From Eurosta solidaginis (Eukaryota > Arthropoda > Insecta > Diptera > Tephritidae): a stretch of 64,000 nt of DNA. The stretch lies in NCBI RefSeq assembly GCF_040869045.1, contig NC_090324.1, positions 53,349,346 through 53,413,345 on the forward strand. The letters run 5' to 3'. This document shows positions 35,382-46,112 of this stretch, piece after piece. The notes under the pieces are model-generated. The model worked only from the letters and a program-made list of their open reading frames with translations, ran no database searches and was not told where the DNA came from. Numbering within the stretch: position 1 is the first letter of the stretch; every line of letters begins with the position of its first letter. The position numbers and the translations under genes are program-made.

Positions 35382-35746
35382 GCTTCAGAAGTGTGCCGAA
35401 ATAAAAATCCCCGCCGCGGAAAAAAAAAGATTAGAAGTGATTCGTAAAATAATATTATAAAACAAGTCAGTGAAAATACTGTGAAAACGCGTCGCGAATA
35501 GATTAAATAAATAGCGAAGAGAAAATAACTAACTCCTACATTGGGGTAAATATATATGTGTGCATGTGTGATGAAAGTACGAGCATAAAGCCATATGTAC
35601 TTATCGAAACAAAAGCGAATTGTCTCGAAATAAATGCAAAGCACTTGCGACGCATAAGTGTTTGCATATACACAATATATATACGTGAATGTAACGCGCT
35701 TTTAAATACGTACATACATTCGTTGATGTACATATATCTAAATCGC

Positions 35747-35842
35747 ATTTACCTACACATTCGTTGGTGGGTACAGCGTTAACATTCGTTGGTATATCGA
35801 AATTGAATTTACCTACACATTCGTTGGTGGGTACATCGTTAA
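35747..35842 (+). repeat. 60-bp tandem repeat in the element leader
   Basis: ATTTACCTACACATTCGTTG GTGGGTACA...CGTTAA occurs at 35747 and again at 35807. A shorter CATTCGTTGG echo lies at 35709 and 35783. It sits between the 5' LTR and the gag start. Confidence 0.85.
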
Positions 35843-35935
35843 TATACATACACTTCTTGGTGTATACGACAACCACTCATATCAAAACTCAAAGTGATCG
35901 GTTATTTTTCGAAATTTCTTTTGTCGCGTTCCAAC

Positions 35936-38900
35936 ATGAATTTTCGTAGTATGAAAGTTAACGTGCTACGGAATAAGTGTCGCGAAATGGGTTTGCCGAC
36001 ACAAGGCAACAAAAATACGTTGATCGAACGGCTCGAAGCAAATACAAAAACACACGCGAACGACGATTTTGTAAGTGCAAATGAAACAATGCTAGAGAGA
36101 ATAAATACACTAGAAAAAACGATTGCCGAGTTACAAAAACAAACGCGAAACGAGCATGAGGTGCAAAATCAGAGAGGTTCGGTTGCTCATGGAGAATCAA
36201 TTTTTCGTCCGTCGGTTGTGTCGTCGCCACAATTAAATAATCTACCAACAAGTGTAAATAATTATATACCGTGTGCTATACCGAGTGCATATACGAATGC
36301 TCCGGTGGTAGCAACAAACATGCACATGCCAAATATGGTGACAAATACACATATACCATTTGTATCAACGACCGAGAATGTATGCCAGTACATACAAAAT
36401 ACACAATTTCAAGAGAATTCTGATTGGAATAGCGCGAATGCTCGAAATAGGGGTGAAAATACTCATGTGTACTTTACCGAAGCGCAAACACAAAGGCATA
36501 ATGCCAATAATTTCGTGAACGCGCCATTTAACTCAAATCGAAATATGTATAACGATATTCATACAAATAATATGAATTCAGTGTTTCATGGAAATTGTCC
36601 GTATCCATATGATTATATGCGAAACCCGTACAATACGGTGAGTGATGTAGTTACCCTATTACCCGAATTTGATCCATCAAGTGATACGTCACTGAATGCT
36701 AATCAATTCATAAAAAGAATTGAAATGCTACGTAGAGCCTATAACTGGGCTGACCAAGTTATTTTGTTTGCGGTGCAACAAAAATTAAAAGGGTATGCAA
36801 AGTATTGGATAGATGGACAATACATGTTCAAATCGTGGGCAGAGTTCGTAGCAAAATTTCGTGCTGATTTTTCGATAATTAAAAACATAGCCGATATACA
36901 CATAAAGATGGGTCGAACGCGTAGACAACGTACCGAAACACCACAAGAATATTATTTTAAAATGGTTGCAATCGTAAAAAAAGGAGAAATTCCGGAATCC
37001 GCGATCGCGCGTTATATAATAAATGGTATTAATGACTCAGATATGCGAAAAAAGATTTCGAACGAGTACGAAAATTGTAACACATTATTACGCGATATCC
37101 AAAACTATACCGTCTACAATGAAATAAAATTCGAACCATTCACGTATAAGAAAAACACAGGTGACAATACATCTGATTGGATAGATAAAGAAAAAAATGT
37201 TATTGAAGGTGCAACATCGAAAAACACTGCAGTTAGTGAAATATCCAAAGTGGTTAAATGCTATAACTGTTCAAAACAGGGGCATATTTCTGTAAATTGT
37301 CCACAACCACAGCGAATGGAAAGATGCGGAGTATGTAATCGTACCGGGCATAAAATGATAGAGTGTAAACAAACAGCAACTAAACCTATCTTAAACACGA
37401 AAATAAACAAAATAAATAGAAACGAAATTCAAAACGAAAACTTAACAAAAGAAATTAAAGTGAACGAATATGAAACAAAAGCAATAATAGACTCAGGTAG
37501 TGTCTGTTCGCTAATACGTCGGAAATTAGCAACCCAAATTGGGGAAATAACTGAGTGTACGCGGGTTTTGAAGGGTTTTGCGGGTGGCACGTACCAGTGC
37601 AAAGCTAAAATCTTAGCCTCAATTCAAATTGACAACAATCGACATCCAGCTGAATTGTTGGTAGTTGACGACAATCATATCGATGAAGATGTGTTGCTTG
37701 GTAGAGACGTATTCTGCCAGAGTGGAAAACGACTTATAATAGAAAACGATAAATGTACGGTGGAAAAATTAGAAAATGTGTCAAATATTTCCAAAGAGGA
37801 ACGATCGAAATTACAAGCGATTATACACTCAAATCGCGATATTTTTGCCGAAAATATTTCTGTATTGGGTAAGTGCACAATAGCAAAAATGTGTATTAAA
37901 CTTACGAACGATAAGCCTATATGTATGAAACCTTATAGAGTACCATTTCCCAAACGAAAATTAGTGTCCGATATCGTATCCGAATTGCTTGAAAATGAAA
38001 TTATCCGATATTCTGACGCAGCATACGCGTCGCCGGTGGTATTAGTTGAAAAATCAAACGGTGAATCTAGACTATGTGTAGATTACAGGTGTTTAAATAA
38101 TATTACGATAAAAAACCCATATCCAATGCCAGTAGTTGATGAACAGTTTGCACAATTATCAGGAAATAAATATTTTACAATTCTGGATTTGAGAATGGGG
38201 TACCATCAAATAGAAGTAGATGAAGCGTCGAAACAATACACGGCTTTTGTAACAACAGATGGCCATTACGAATATAATCGTATGCCCTTTGGGCTCGTAA
38301 ATGCGCCTTCGATTTTCCAAGAAGTAATGAATAAAATAGTTGCAAAAATGCATCCGGGAGAAGTTCTGGTATATTTAGACGATGTAGTAATACCGAGTAA
38401 AACGGTAAACGAAGGTTTCACGCGACTTACAAAATTATTAACACTTTTACGAGAAAGCGGATTAACGCTACGCTTTTCGAAATGTAATTTTCTATCGGAA
38501 GAAATAAACTATCTAGGTCACGTAATAAATGAAAGCGGAATTAAACCAGGGGAGAACAAAATAACTGCTGTTAAAAACTTTAAAGTGCCCACGACCGTTA
38601 CCGAAACTAGGCGTTTTTTGGGTTTAACCGGGTATTTCCGAAAGTTCGTGCCGGAATACGCGATCATCTCGAAACCTTTAACAACATTACTTACGAAACA
38701 AAATGAATTTTTCAAATGGGGTTCCGACCAACAACTAGCTTTTGAAAACTTAATAGAACTACTAAGTAACGCTCCGGTACTCGCGTTATACGATAGGATG
38801 GCCGAGCATGAAGTACACACCGATGCATGTAGTACGGGATTGGCGGGTGTGCTACTTCAGTCAAGCGATAACAAGACGTGGAAACCGGTATTCTATTTTA

Positions 38901-40615
38901 GCAGACATTGCAATCCAACCGAAAGCAAATATCACGCCTATGAACTCGAGGTGGTAGCCGTAGTAGAGGCCCTCGAACGGTTTCGAATGTACATTTTGGG
39001 GAAAAGATTTAAACTCGTAACAGATTGTTCCGCTATAGCAAAAGTTAAGGCAGATAAAGAACTAAAATCGAGAATTGCACGATGGTGGATGAGATTATTA
39101 GAGTACGATTTTGAGATGGTTCATCGTGAAGGAACTCGTATGGCTCATTTCGACGCTTTGAGCCGTGCACCAGATCAACCACCAAACGAAGTTGAAAGAG
39201 CAGGGTTTGTAATGAAAATAAACACCACGTCCGACGATTGGTTGCTAACCATGCAACTACAAGATCCAACGTTAGCATCACTTGTGGGGGTATTGAGAAA
39301 GGAAACAGTTTCCGAACAAGAGCATCAAATTCGTGAAGATTACGAACTGAAGGACCATCGATTATACCGTCGGACTGAGAAGGGCTTACGTTTTGTGATA
39401 CCTAAAGCTGTAAGATGGCGAGTAGTTCACTTATGCCACGACGAAATGGGTCACTTTGCTCTCGAAAAAACGATCCAACGAATACAAACATATTTTTGGT
39501 TCCCAAAAATTCGAAAATATGTCAAAGAGTATATATCGGCGTGCCCAAATTGTTGTTATAATAAGACGCGACACGGGATGTCGGAAGGGCAATTACACTT
39601 CACCGAAGTATTGCCTATGCCATTCCGAGTTCTTCATATTGATCATTTAGGACCATTTACTAAAAGTAATCGAGGAAATTGCTACGTTTTAGCAATTTGT
39701 GATGGTTTTTCGAAATATGTAGTAGTAAAACCGGTACGGAACACGAAAACTACGCCAGTAATAAATGCCCTAAACGAAATGACGAGCTATTTTGGACTAC
39801 CTGCCAAAATAATCAGCGATCGAGGTACAGCTTTTACCTCAAAGCAATTTCAACAGTTCTGCGAGAAAAATGTTATTCAACATATTAAAAATGCAGTTCG
39901 CACGCCGCGAGCTAACGGCCAAGTGGAACGAGCAAATCAAACAATTTTAAATTATCTTCGAACTACAACCGAGAAACCGAAAGACTGGGACCTTTTATTG
40001 CGTAACGTCCAATGGGCAATAAACTCTCAGCGAAACGATACATCGGGATACTCACCAAATGAACTAGTTTTCGATTTTCGTCTGCGCGACGTAGTACAAA
40101 ATCACTTAATCGCCGCTCTTCATGAGACAACAGAAAGCCCTGACTCGCAATGCATTTCAGAAAAACGACGAGAAGCAGAAGATAACATAAATCAAGAACG
40201 CGAAAAATGGAAGCAGCGTTTCGATGGGAAGCACCGAAAACCAACGCAATACGAGGAGGGTAGCCTAGTAGTCGTCGAAAACGAACCGGCAGCAACAGGC
40301 GACTCCAGGAAACTCGAACCCAAGTTTCGAGGACCGTACGTAATCGCCCGAAAGCTGGGAAATGATCGATATTTAGTGGAATATATACCCGGCATGCAAA
40401 TAACAAATAAAAAGTTCTGTTCGGTCTTCAGCTCGGAAAAACTGAAACCTTGGTGTAGTAATGCACCCGAGTTAGAAAGTTACGACGAGTCCGACGACGA
40501 ATATGATCCAGACGAAATCGAGGACGATTTAGTAGCAGGAAAGGCCGAACTGTCACGAGACATGGCAACTCCGACGTGCGAACGCGACATTGTCGCGGAC
40601 GCAGGGAACCAATAA
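35936..40615 (+). CDS. Gag-Pol polyprotein with N-terminal SAP-like domain, intact
   Basis: The open frame starts at 35894; the ATG at 35936 (CCAACATGA context) is preferred, giving 1559 residues. In order: SAP-like helix pair (about 4-40, MKVNVLRNKCREMGLPTQGN then LIERLE); low-complexity Asn/Thr region; gag core (about 235-400); two CCHC knuckles (CYNCSKQGHISVNC, CGVCNRTGHKMIEC); protease D-S-G at 519; reverse transcriptase with YLDD at about 813; RNase H (HTDACSTGLAG, YELEVVAV, TDCSA); integrase HHCC (about 1165-1200) and D, D, E at about 1235, 1293 and 1332; a GPY-type module. All catalytic residues seem present. The last 21 codons lie inside the 3' LTR. Gag and Pol share one frame with no frameshift site. 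Confidence 0.92.
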   Translation: MNFRSMKVNVLRNKCREMGLPTQGNKNTLIERLEANTKTHANDDFVSANETMLERINTLEKTIAELQKQTRNEHEVQNQRGSVAHGESIFRPSVVSSPQLNNLPTSVNNYIPCAIPSAYTNAPVVATNMHMPNMVTNTHIPFVSTTENVCQYIQNTQFQENSDWNSANARNRGENTHVYFTEAQTQRHNANNFVNAPFNSNRNMYNDIHTNNMNSVFHGNCPYPYDYMRNPYNTVSDVVTLLPEFDPSSDTSLNANQFIKRIEMLRRAYNWADQVILFAVQQKLKGYAKYWIDGQYMFKSWAEFVAKFRADFSIIKNIADIHIKMGRTRRQRTETPQEYYFKMVAIVKKGEIPESAIARYIINGINDSDMRKKISNEYENCNTLLRDIQNYTVYNEIKFEPFTYKKNTGDNTSDWIDKEKNVIEGATSKNTAVSEISKVVKCYNCSKQGHISVNCPQPQRMERCGVCNRTGHKMIECKQTATKPILNTKINKINRNEIQNENLTKEIKVNEYETKAIIDSGSVCSLIRRKLATQIGEITECTRVLKGFAGGTYQCKAKILASIQIDNNRHPAELLVVDDNHIDEDVLLGRDVFCQSGKRLIIENDKCTVEKLENVSNISKEERSKLQAIIHSNRDIFAENISVLGKCTIAKMCIKLTNDKPICMKPYRVPFPKRKLVSDIVSELLENEIIRYSDAAYASPVVLVEKSNGESRLCVDYRCLNNITIKNPYPMPVVDEQFAQLSGNKYFTILDLRMGYHQIEVDEASKQYTAFVTTDGHYEYNRMPFGLVNAPSIFQEVMNKIVAKMHPGEVLVYLDDVVIPSKTVNEGFTRLTKLLTLLRESGLTLRFSKCNFLSEEINYLGHVINESGIKPGENKITAVKNFKVPTTVTETRRFLGLTGYFRKFVPEYAIISKPLTTLLTKQNEFFKWGSDQQLAFENLIELLSNAPVLALYDRMAEHEVHTDACSTGLAGVLLQSSDNKTWKPVFYFSRHCNPTESKYHAYELEVVAVVEALERFRMYILGKRFKLVTDCSAIAKVKADKELKSRIARWWMRLLEYDFEMVHREGTRMAHFDALSRAPDQPPNEVERAGFVMKINTTSDDWLLTMQLQDPTLASLVGVLRKETVSEQEHQIREDYELKDHRLYRRTEKGLRFVIPKAVRWRVVHLCHDEMGHFALEKTIQRIQTYFWFPKIRKYVKEYISACPNCCYNKTRHGMSEGQLHFTEVLPMPFRVLHIDHLGPFTKSNRGNCYVLAICDGFSKYVVVKPVRNTKTTPVINALNEMTSYFGLPAKIISDRGTAFTSKQFQQFCEKNVIQHIKNAVRTPRANGQVERANQTILNYLRTTTEKPKDWDLLLRNVQWAINSQRNDTSGYSPNELVFDFRLRDVVQNHLIAALHETTESPDSQCISEKRREAEDNINQEREKWKQRFDGKHRKPTQYEEGSLVVVENEPAATGDSRKLEPKFRGPYVIARKLGNDRYLVEYIPGMQITNKKFCSVFSSEKLKPWCSNAPELESYDESDDEYDPDEIEDDLVAGKAELSRDMATPTCERDIVADAGNQ

Positions 40616-40693
40616 GAACGAAACACAATACCAACACCAGTCAGTCATCTTTAATCGATGAAAATAACCGGTAAGTGTTAAGCTGTCCTGATA
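40551..40693 (+). repeat. 3' LTR of the SAP-gag gypsy element
   Basis: Matches 35239-35381 with two substitutions noticed (AAACAATAAG versus AACCAATAAG; CAACGCCAG versus CAACACCAG). The gag-pol stop codon at 40613-40615 lies within it. Confidence 0.88.
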
Positions 40694-40697
40694 AGAG

Positions 40698-41821
40698 TAT
40701 GTTGCTAAATTCGAACGGGATATTAAGTTAAACCATAAATTTTTTTGGCGTTACGTTAAGGCTAAAGGTCGTGTGCAAGCCTCCCATCTCAAGTTTCTTA
40801 TAATGGAAACTCTGCTCATTCCCTCGGCGAAGCTGTCAACCTCTTTGCTGATTTTTTCGGGGCGAATTTTGAGACTGAGACGATTCTCACCGAAGAACTA
40901 GATACGGAAAATGACACCCCTATTAATTTTGGTCAATTGTCCCTGTGCATATGTGTCTAAAAATATTGCAGCAGTTGCGTATCCAATCTTATTAATTTTT
41001 AAAAAAATTTCTCAGGAATGGAGACTTCATAAACGCTTGGAAAGTAACGTCTATTACCCCGATATTCAAGAGTGGTAATAAAAGCAATGTTGCTAACTAC
41101 CGTCCTATTTCTAAACTTTCCACTGTCTGGAAATTGTTTGAATGTATGTACTTAAGGATAAAATATTATTCGCAGTAAAGATCTTGATTTCACCTAATCA
41201 GCATGGTTTCATGCCTGGCAGATCAACTGTAACTATTTTTCTGAATTCTGTATTTTTTAAATTAATAGAAGAGCACAAGTAGATACTATCTATATATATA
41301 TACTATCTATACCGAGGCTTTTGACAAAGTCAACCATTCATTACTAATATCTAAACTTGCTGAATTGGGATTCCATTCTAGTATGCTATCTTGGGTGAGG
41401 TCTTACATGGCAGATAGTAGCTGTGTTGTTGTGGTAGATGGTATCTGTTCCCGGTCGTTTACTGCCACCTCTGGTGTACCTCAAAGGAGTGTGTTGGGAC
41501 CCTATTATTTATTATCTTTATTAATGACATACGTCATTGTTTCAGTTATGTTGGATTCTTATTGTATGCTGATGACTTGAAGATTTTTGCATCAATCACG
41601 ACTCAATCTGAGTCAACTATGCTCCAAGCAGATCTTGATAACGTAATGAACTGGTGTAGACAGAATCCTCTGCTTTTAAATATAAGTAAAGGCTTAGTAT
41701 TACCTTTGCTAAAACTCTAAATATTCTACCTGTTTATATCATATTGGGGACTCTACGCTGAGGGTTGTTGATGAAATATCAGATCTTGGTGTTATAAAAG
41801 ATTAAAAAGAATAGTCGGTTT
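40698..41821 (+). pseudogene. LINE-D ORF2 reverse transcriptase (right of the gypsy insertion)
   Basis: Continues LINE-D in frame from 35238 (YVAKFERDIKLN, FFWRYVKAKG), then decays: [17 protein letters not shown] near 41080, SPNQHGFMPGRST near 41190, a disrupted AFDKVNHSLL near 41320, GVPQRSVLGP at 41470 (Q-R instead of Q-G) and YADD at about 41565 in another frame. It ends near VDEISDLGV at 41790, followed by LTR sequence. Frameshifts and a (TATA)n insertion at about 41290 break the ORF. Confidence 0.8.
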
Positions 41822-42545
41822 TGTGAGTGACCAATGAGCAAATGCTTTTTATTTAAATGTTGTCAGCTTATTTATACTAAATTATTCTAAATATATTCTT
41901 ACATACATATTTACTTTAAGCATACATACTTACATACATATTTACTTTAGCACACATACTTACATACCTACATACAACTCGACACAAAATATGTACCTAC
42001 ACATCTGTGTTGAGCTGTGACTTCTATGGGAACCGCAATGTCAGCAAATTTGCATGAATGCAAATTTGGCATGGTCGTGCGTTGTACACACACCTGTATT
42101 AAATCGTGTGAATTGCTCCGTCAGCAACAATTAGCAAATGCCCCTTTTGGGTTGGTTAAAATTTACACTCTTTTTGTTACAGGGTAGCATATTAACTGGT
42201 TTACTCATTTGGCATTGAAATTGTTGGATGTTTAAACTACATCTCCCTTTTTTTCAGAATGCATGAGCATTTTATTTTTATTTACTTAAGTATAAATTAA
42301 TTCTATATTTTGTAGTTTATGTTTATAGGTTGAAAATTAATTTATTCTATTAATGTGAGTCTATTTTTGTGTATTGTTATTTTCTTATTATTTATGATAT
42401 TGCTATTTTCTATGTTACTAGGAAATTTTCGTTTATTCTCATTTCCTATTCTAGATGGGATTAAAGTGTCATTATTTTTGTTATCGATATTTTCTACTTT
42501 ATTTTTATTTATTTATTTATTGACAGCCATATGGCCTATAATCCT
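41822..42545 (-). mobile_element. 3' LTR and pol end of a second Mdg1-like gypsy element
   Basis: On the plus strand an LTR-like block from TGTGAGTGACC (41822) ends at AAACTACA (42241), directly followed by TCTCCCTTTTTTTC (42242-42255), which is a polypurine tract on the minus strand. From about 42340 to 42530 the sequence is collinear with 17,850-18,010, the integrase C-terminal end of the 17-kb element. The rest is replaced by PLE-2. The LTR sequence differs much from that at 17 kb, so it is a related but separate family. Confidence 0.65.
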
Positions 42546-42551
42546 TTTGAT

Positions 42552-44208
42552 TTTAACTTTCCAGTTTGCTGGCTCGAGGTCTATGTTTTTCTTGCAAAAA
42601 CTAATAAACCACAAGTTATTCGTTCTGCCAATATATTTCGAATTACCGTCGGTAATCGTCTTCAGGAGAAACTAATAACAATATAAAGCATTAATATAAT
42701 AAATAATTATCCCTACAACAAATTTATTCATATATGTACATACATTTATTTACACGTTTGTACTGCTTAACGTGGAGTATCATACTAACTCTTTTTGGAT
42801 AACAAAAATCTGTACGCCTGTGCTACGTTCTCTACATCAGATTTGTAATTTATTCTCTTGTCTGTCGGTGTGTTGATTATGTGCAGCATATCTAATGTGA
42901 ATCTCTTCTTGTATTGTTTTTCTTGTTGGAGCACAGAAGCTTCATCAAAGTTTGGTCAGTGTTCATTGCTTGCACAGTGGGCCATTAGGGCCATTTTATG
43001 GTTCTGTGTTTGTTTACAATATTTAAAATCAGATTTATGTTGTGCTAATCTGCTTTTTAATTTTTTTTTTGTTACAGGATTCGTTGGCAATACCTTTGCA
43101 AGGTATTTTATATATAATATTGCTTTTTTCCGCGGTTGGTATTTTTGACTTTGTTCTATTAAAAATGTGTTTTAGTGTGTTTACTGGTTTATGGGCTATT
43201 TTTATTTCGTTTTTGTTGTAGCAATCTGATTTCGTAAGCCGCTCTGATAATTGTGGTACATATACTACTGACTTGAATATCTTTGGCTCGTCTACTATAT
43301 GATTTTGGGTTTCTGATACCGTTCTTTTTATTAAACAATTTATAATACTATCCGGAAAGTCATTAGTTTTTAATATCTTTCTATTTTCAGTCTTAATTTC
43401 TCTGTGGTAAGTGTCGTCAGATATTTGTAACATTCGTCGAATGCAGCCTCTCGCTGTATTAATTATCATCGTTTTTGGATGTTTAGAATTATAATTGATG
43501 AGTCGTCCTGATGCTATAGGTTTCTTATACCACTTTAGCTTTATTTCGTTACCATGTCTTATTATGATTGAGTCCAGGTACGGTAGTTTTCTTCGTTTTC
43601 GAGCTCGGTAGTAAATTTAATATATCTATTAAAAGAATTTAATGCGCCAACAGTGTTCTATACCTCGTTTTCGTTTATAATTGCAATTATGTCATCGACA
43701 TACTTTGTAAGTAGTCTCGGCCTTTGTTTAACTTTTTCCATCAAACTTTGAAGCAACTTATCCATAACAATATCTGCGATAACTGGTGACGTTGACGATC
43801 CCATTGGTAATCCTTTTATTTGTGTGTATATTTGATCTTCGTATTTAAAATAACGGTTTTCCTCAATACAAAATTTCAATATTTCCATGAATAGTTTTTT
43901 CGGTATTTTAGTGTATATTTCTATTATTGTCCATTTCTCCTGAATAACCTCAAGAGCTAGTTGTGTTGGGGCGCTCGGAAAGAGCGAGACAATATCGAAC
44001 GAAATTAGTTTTTCATCATCATTAATATGAGTATTACTTATTCTTTCTTTAAATTCGAGTGTATTTTTGACATTATAACTAGACTTTTCTGTTACATTTT
44101 TTAAAATATTTGTAATGAATTTACATAAACCGAACGATTGTGATCCAGTGGTTGAACATATCGGCCTAAGGGGTGTCCATTCCTTATGGATTTTTGGGAG
44201 TCCATAAA
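42552..44208 (-). mobile_element. PLE-2 left arm: Penelope-like copy, minus strand
   Basis: Reads from the RT (about 44208) to the 3' end at about 42552, and is the inverted partner of 44209-46238. RT frame 44208-43658 has YGLPKIHKE, ICSTTGSQSFGLCKF, FDIVSLFPSAPT, GLPMGSSTSPVIAD and an intact YVDD. A frameshift near 43600 is followed by an open frame 43469-43035 up to the start of the GIY-YIG domain, where YVGTT is replaced by a KKK run. 5'-truncated. Confidence 0.85.
42624..42671 (-). ncRNA. Hammerhead ribozyme motif, PLE-2 left arm
   Basis: On the minus strand: CTGAAGA (complement 42659-42665), an 8-bp stem II with one bulge closed by GAC, GAAA, a minimal UAUA stem-loop III, and GGCAGA pairing with the GAGAAA complement as stem I. 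One stem I pair is mismatched (C-C) compared with the right arm. Core residues fit CUGANGA...GAAA. Penelope-like terminal repeats are known to carry hammerhead ribozymes. Confidence 0.65.
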
Positions 44209-45999
44209 TGCAAGAGGAAGCTCGCACAAAATTTTCGGTACTAATAAAAGAGCATACAAAAACAAATAAACTGAATGCAATGGATAGTGCAATAGTTGAT
44301 ACAGTGGGCCGAACGCGAAAGTTTCTTAGGCAAAATAACAACATTAAAATTCTCACGTCTGACAAAGGCAACAAAACTGTGGCTATGGAGAAAGATGATT
44401 ATAATTTAAAAATGAAAGGAATATTAAATGATTTAACGATGTATAGAGTACAAAGGCAAGACCCTACGTCAAAATTACAAACAAAAAACAACAATTTAGT
44501 AAATACAATGTTTGAAATGGAGCTAATTTCAAAGGCCGAAAGAAATATTCTGATCACCACCACAGCCCTTTCCCATAGAATTTATGGACTCCCAAAAATC
44601 CATAAGGAAGGGACACCTCTTAGGTCGATATGTTCAACCAGTGGATCACCATCGTTAGGTCTATGTAAATTCATTACACATATTTTAAAAAATGTAACAG
44701 AAAAGTTTAGTTATAATGTCAAAAATACACTCGAATTTAAAGAAAGAATAAGTAATACTCATATTAATGATGATGAAAAACTAATTTCGTTCGATGTTGT
44801 CTCGCTGTTTCCGAGCGTCCCAACACAACTAGCTCTTGAGGTTATTCAAGAGAAATGGACAATAATAGAAATGTACACTAAAATACCGAAAAAACTATTC
44901 ATGGAAATATTGAAATTTTGTATTGAGGAAAACCGTTATTTTAAATACGAAGATCAAATATACACACAAATAAGATGATTACCAATGGGATCGTCAACGT
45001 CACCAGTTATCGCAGATATTGTTATGGATAAGTTGCTTCAAAGTTCGATGGAAAAAGTTAAACAAAAGCCGAGACTACTTACAAAGTATGTCGATAACAT
45101 ATTTGCAATTATAAACGAAAACGCGGTACAGAACACTCTTGACGCATTAAATTCTTTCAATAGATATATTAAATTTACTACCGAGCTCGAAAACGAAGGA
45201 AAACTACCGTACCTGGACTCAATCATAATAAGACATGGTAACGAAATAAAGCTAAAGTGGTATAAGAAACCTATAGCATCAGGACGAATCATCAATTATA
45301 ATTTTAAACATCCAAAAACGATGATAATTAATACAGCGAGAGGCTGCATTCGACGAATGTTACAAATATCTGACGACAATTACCACAGAGAAATTAAGAC
45401 TGAAATTAGAATGATATTAAAAAATAATGACTTTCCGGATAGTATTATTAATTCTTTAATAAAAAGAACGGTGTCAGAAACCCAAAATCAAATAGTCGAC
45501 GAGCCAAAGATATTCAAGTCAGTAGTATATGTACCACAATTATCAGAGCGGCTTACGAAATCAGATTGCTACAACAAAAACGAAATAAAACTAGCCCATA
45601 AACCAGTAAACACACTAAAACACATTTTTAATAGAACAAAGTCAAAAATACCAACCGCGGAAAAAAGCAATATTACATATAAAATACCTTGCAAAGGTAA
45701 TGCCAACGAATCCTGTAACAAGTTTTATGTAGGAACTACTAAATCAAAATTAAAAAGCAGAATATTGTAAGCAAACACAGAACCATAAAACGGCCCTAAT
45801 GGCCCACTGTGCAAGCAATGAACACTCACCAAACATTGATGAAGCTTCTGTGCTCCGACAAGAAAAACAATACAAGAAGAGATTCACATTAGAAATGCTG
45901 CACATAATCAACACACCGACAGACAAGAGAATAAATTACAAATCTGATGTAGAGAACGTAGCACAGGCGTGCAGATTTTTGTTATCAAAAAAGAGTTAG
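44209..45999 (+). pseudogene. PLE-2 right-arm RT and GIY-YIG endonuclease, disrupted
   Basis: The frame 44208-44978 has the thumbless RT start (DKGNKTVAMEK, YGLPKIHKEG, FDVVSLFPSVPT) and stops at a TGA where the left arm encodes Gly in KGLPMGS. It continues 44985-45770 with GSSTSPVIADIVMDK, YVDN (left arm YVDD), KLPYLDSIII, the linker, and KIPCKGNANESCNKFYVGTTKSKLKSR of GIY-YIG. A deletion near 45775 shifts the frame; 45799-45999 supplies MAHCASNEHSPN and the C-terminal end. Two independent lesions plus the YVDN change make it inactive. Confidence 0.85.
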
Positions 46000-46112
46000 C
46001 ATGATACTCCACGTTAAGCAGTACAAACGTGTAAATAAATGTATGTACATATATGAATAAATTTGTTGTAGGGATAATTATTTATTATATTAATGCTTTA
46101 TATTGTTATTAG

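Larger units (their letters stand above)
35239..40693 (+). mobile_element. Ty3/gypsy element with 143-bp LTRs and SAP-gag
   Basis: Identical-length LTRs (35239-35381 and 40551-40693, two differences seen) enclose a leader of about 550 bases and one uninterrupted gag-pol frame. The flanks CGAG (35235-35238) and AGAG (40694-40697) look like a 4-bp target duplication with one change, and removal of the element rejoins LINE-D in frame. Near-identical LTRs and an intact ORF point to a recent insertion. No envelope frame follows pol. Bases after the 5' LTR (GCTTCAGAAG) do not start with TGG, so no ordinary tRNA primer site is evident. Confidence 0.9.

Noticed and set aside
35598..35876. Short frames on both strands between the 5' LTR and gag as accessory genes of the gypsy element.
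   Set aside because: They consist of the 60-bp tandem repeat and leader sequence, with no motif.
42355..42675. 106-codon plus-strand frame with many hydrophobic residues, looking like a small membrane protein.
   Set aside because: It is the antisense of an Mdg1-like integrase end and a Penelope-like terminus; the F/L/I content comes from T-rich DNA.
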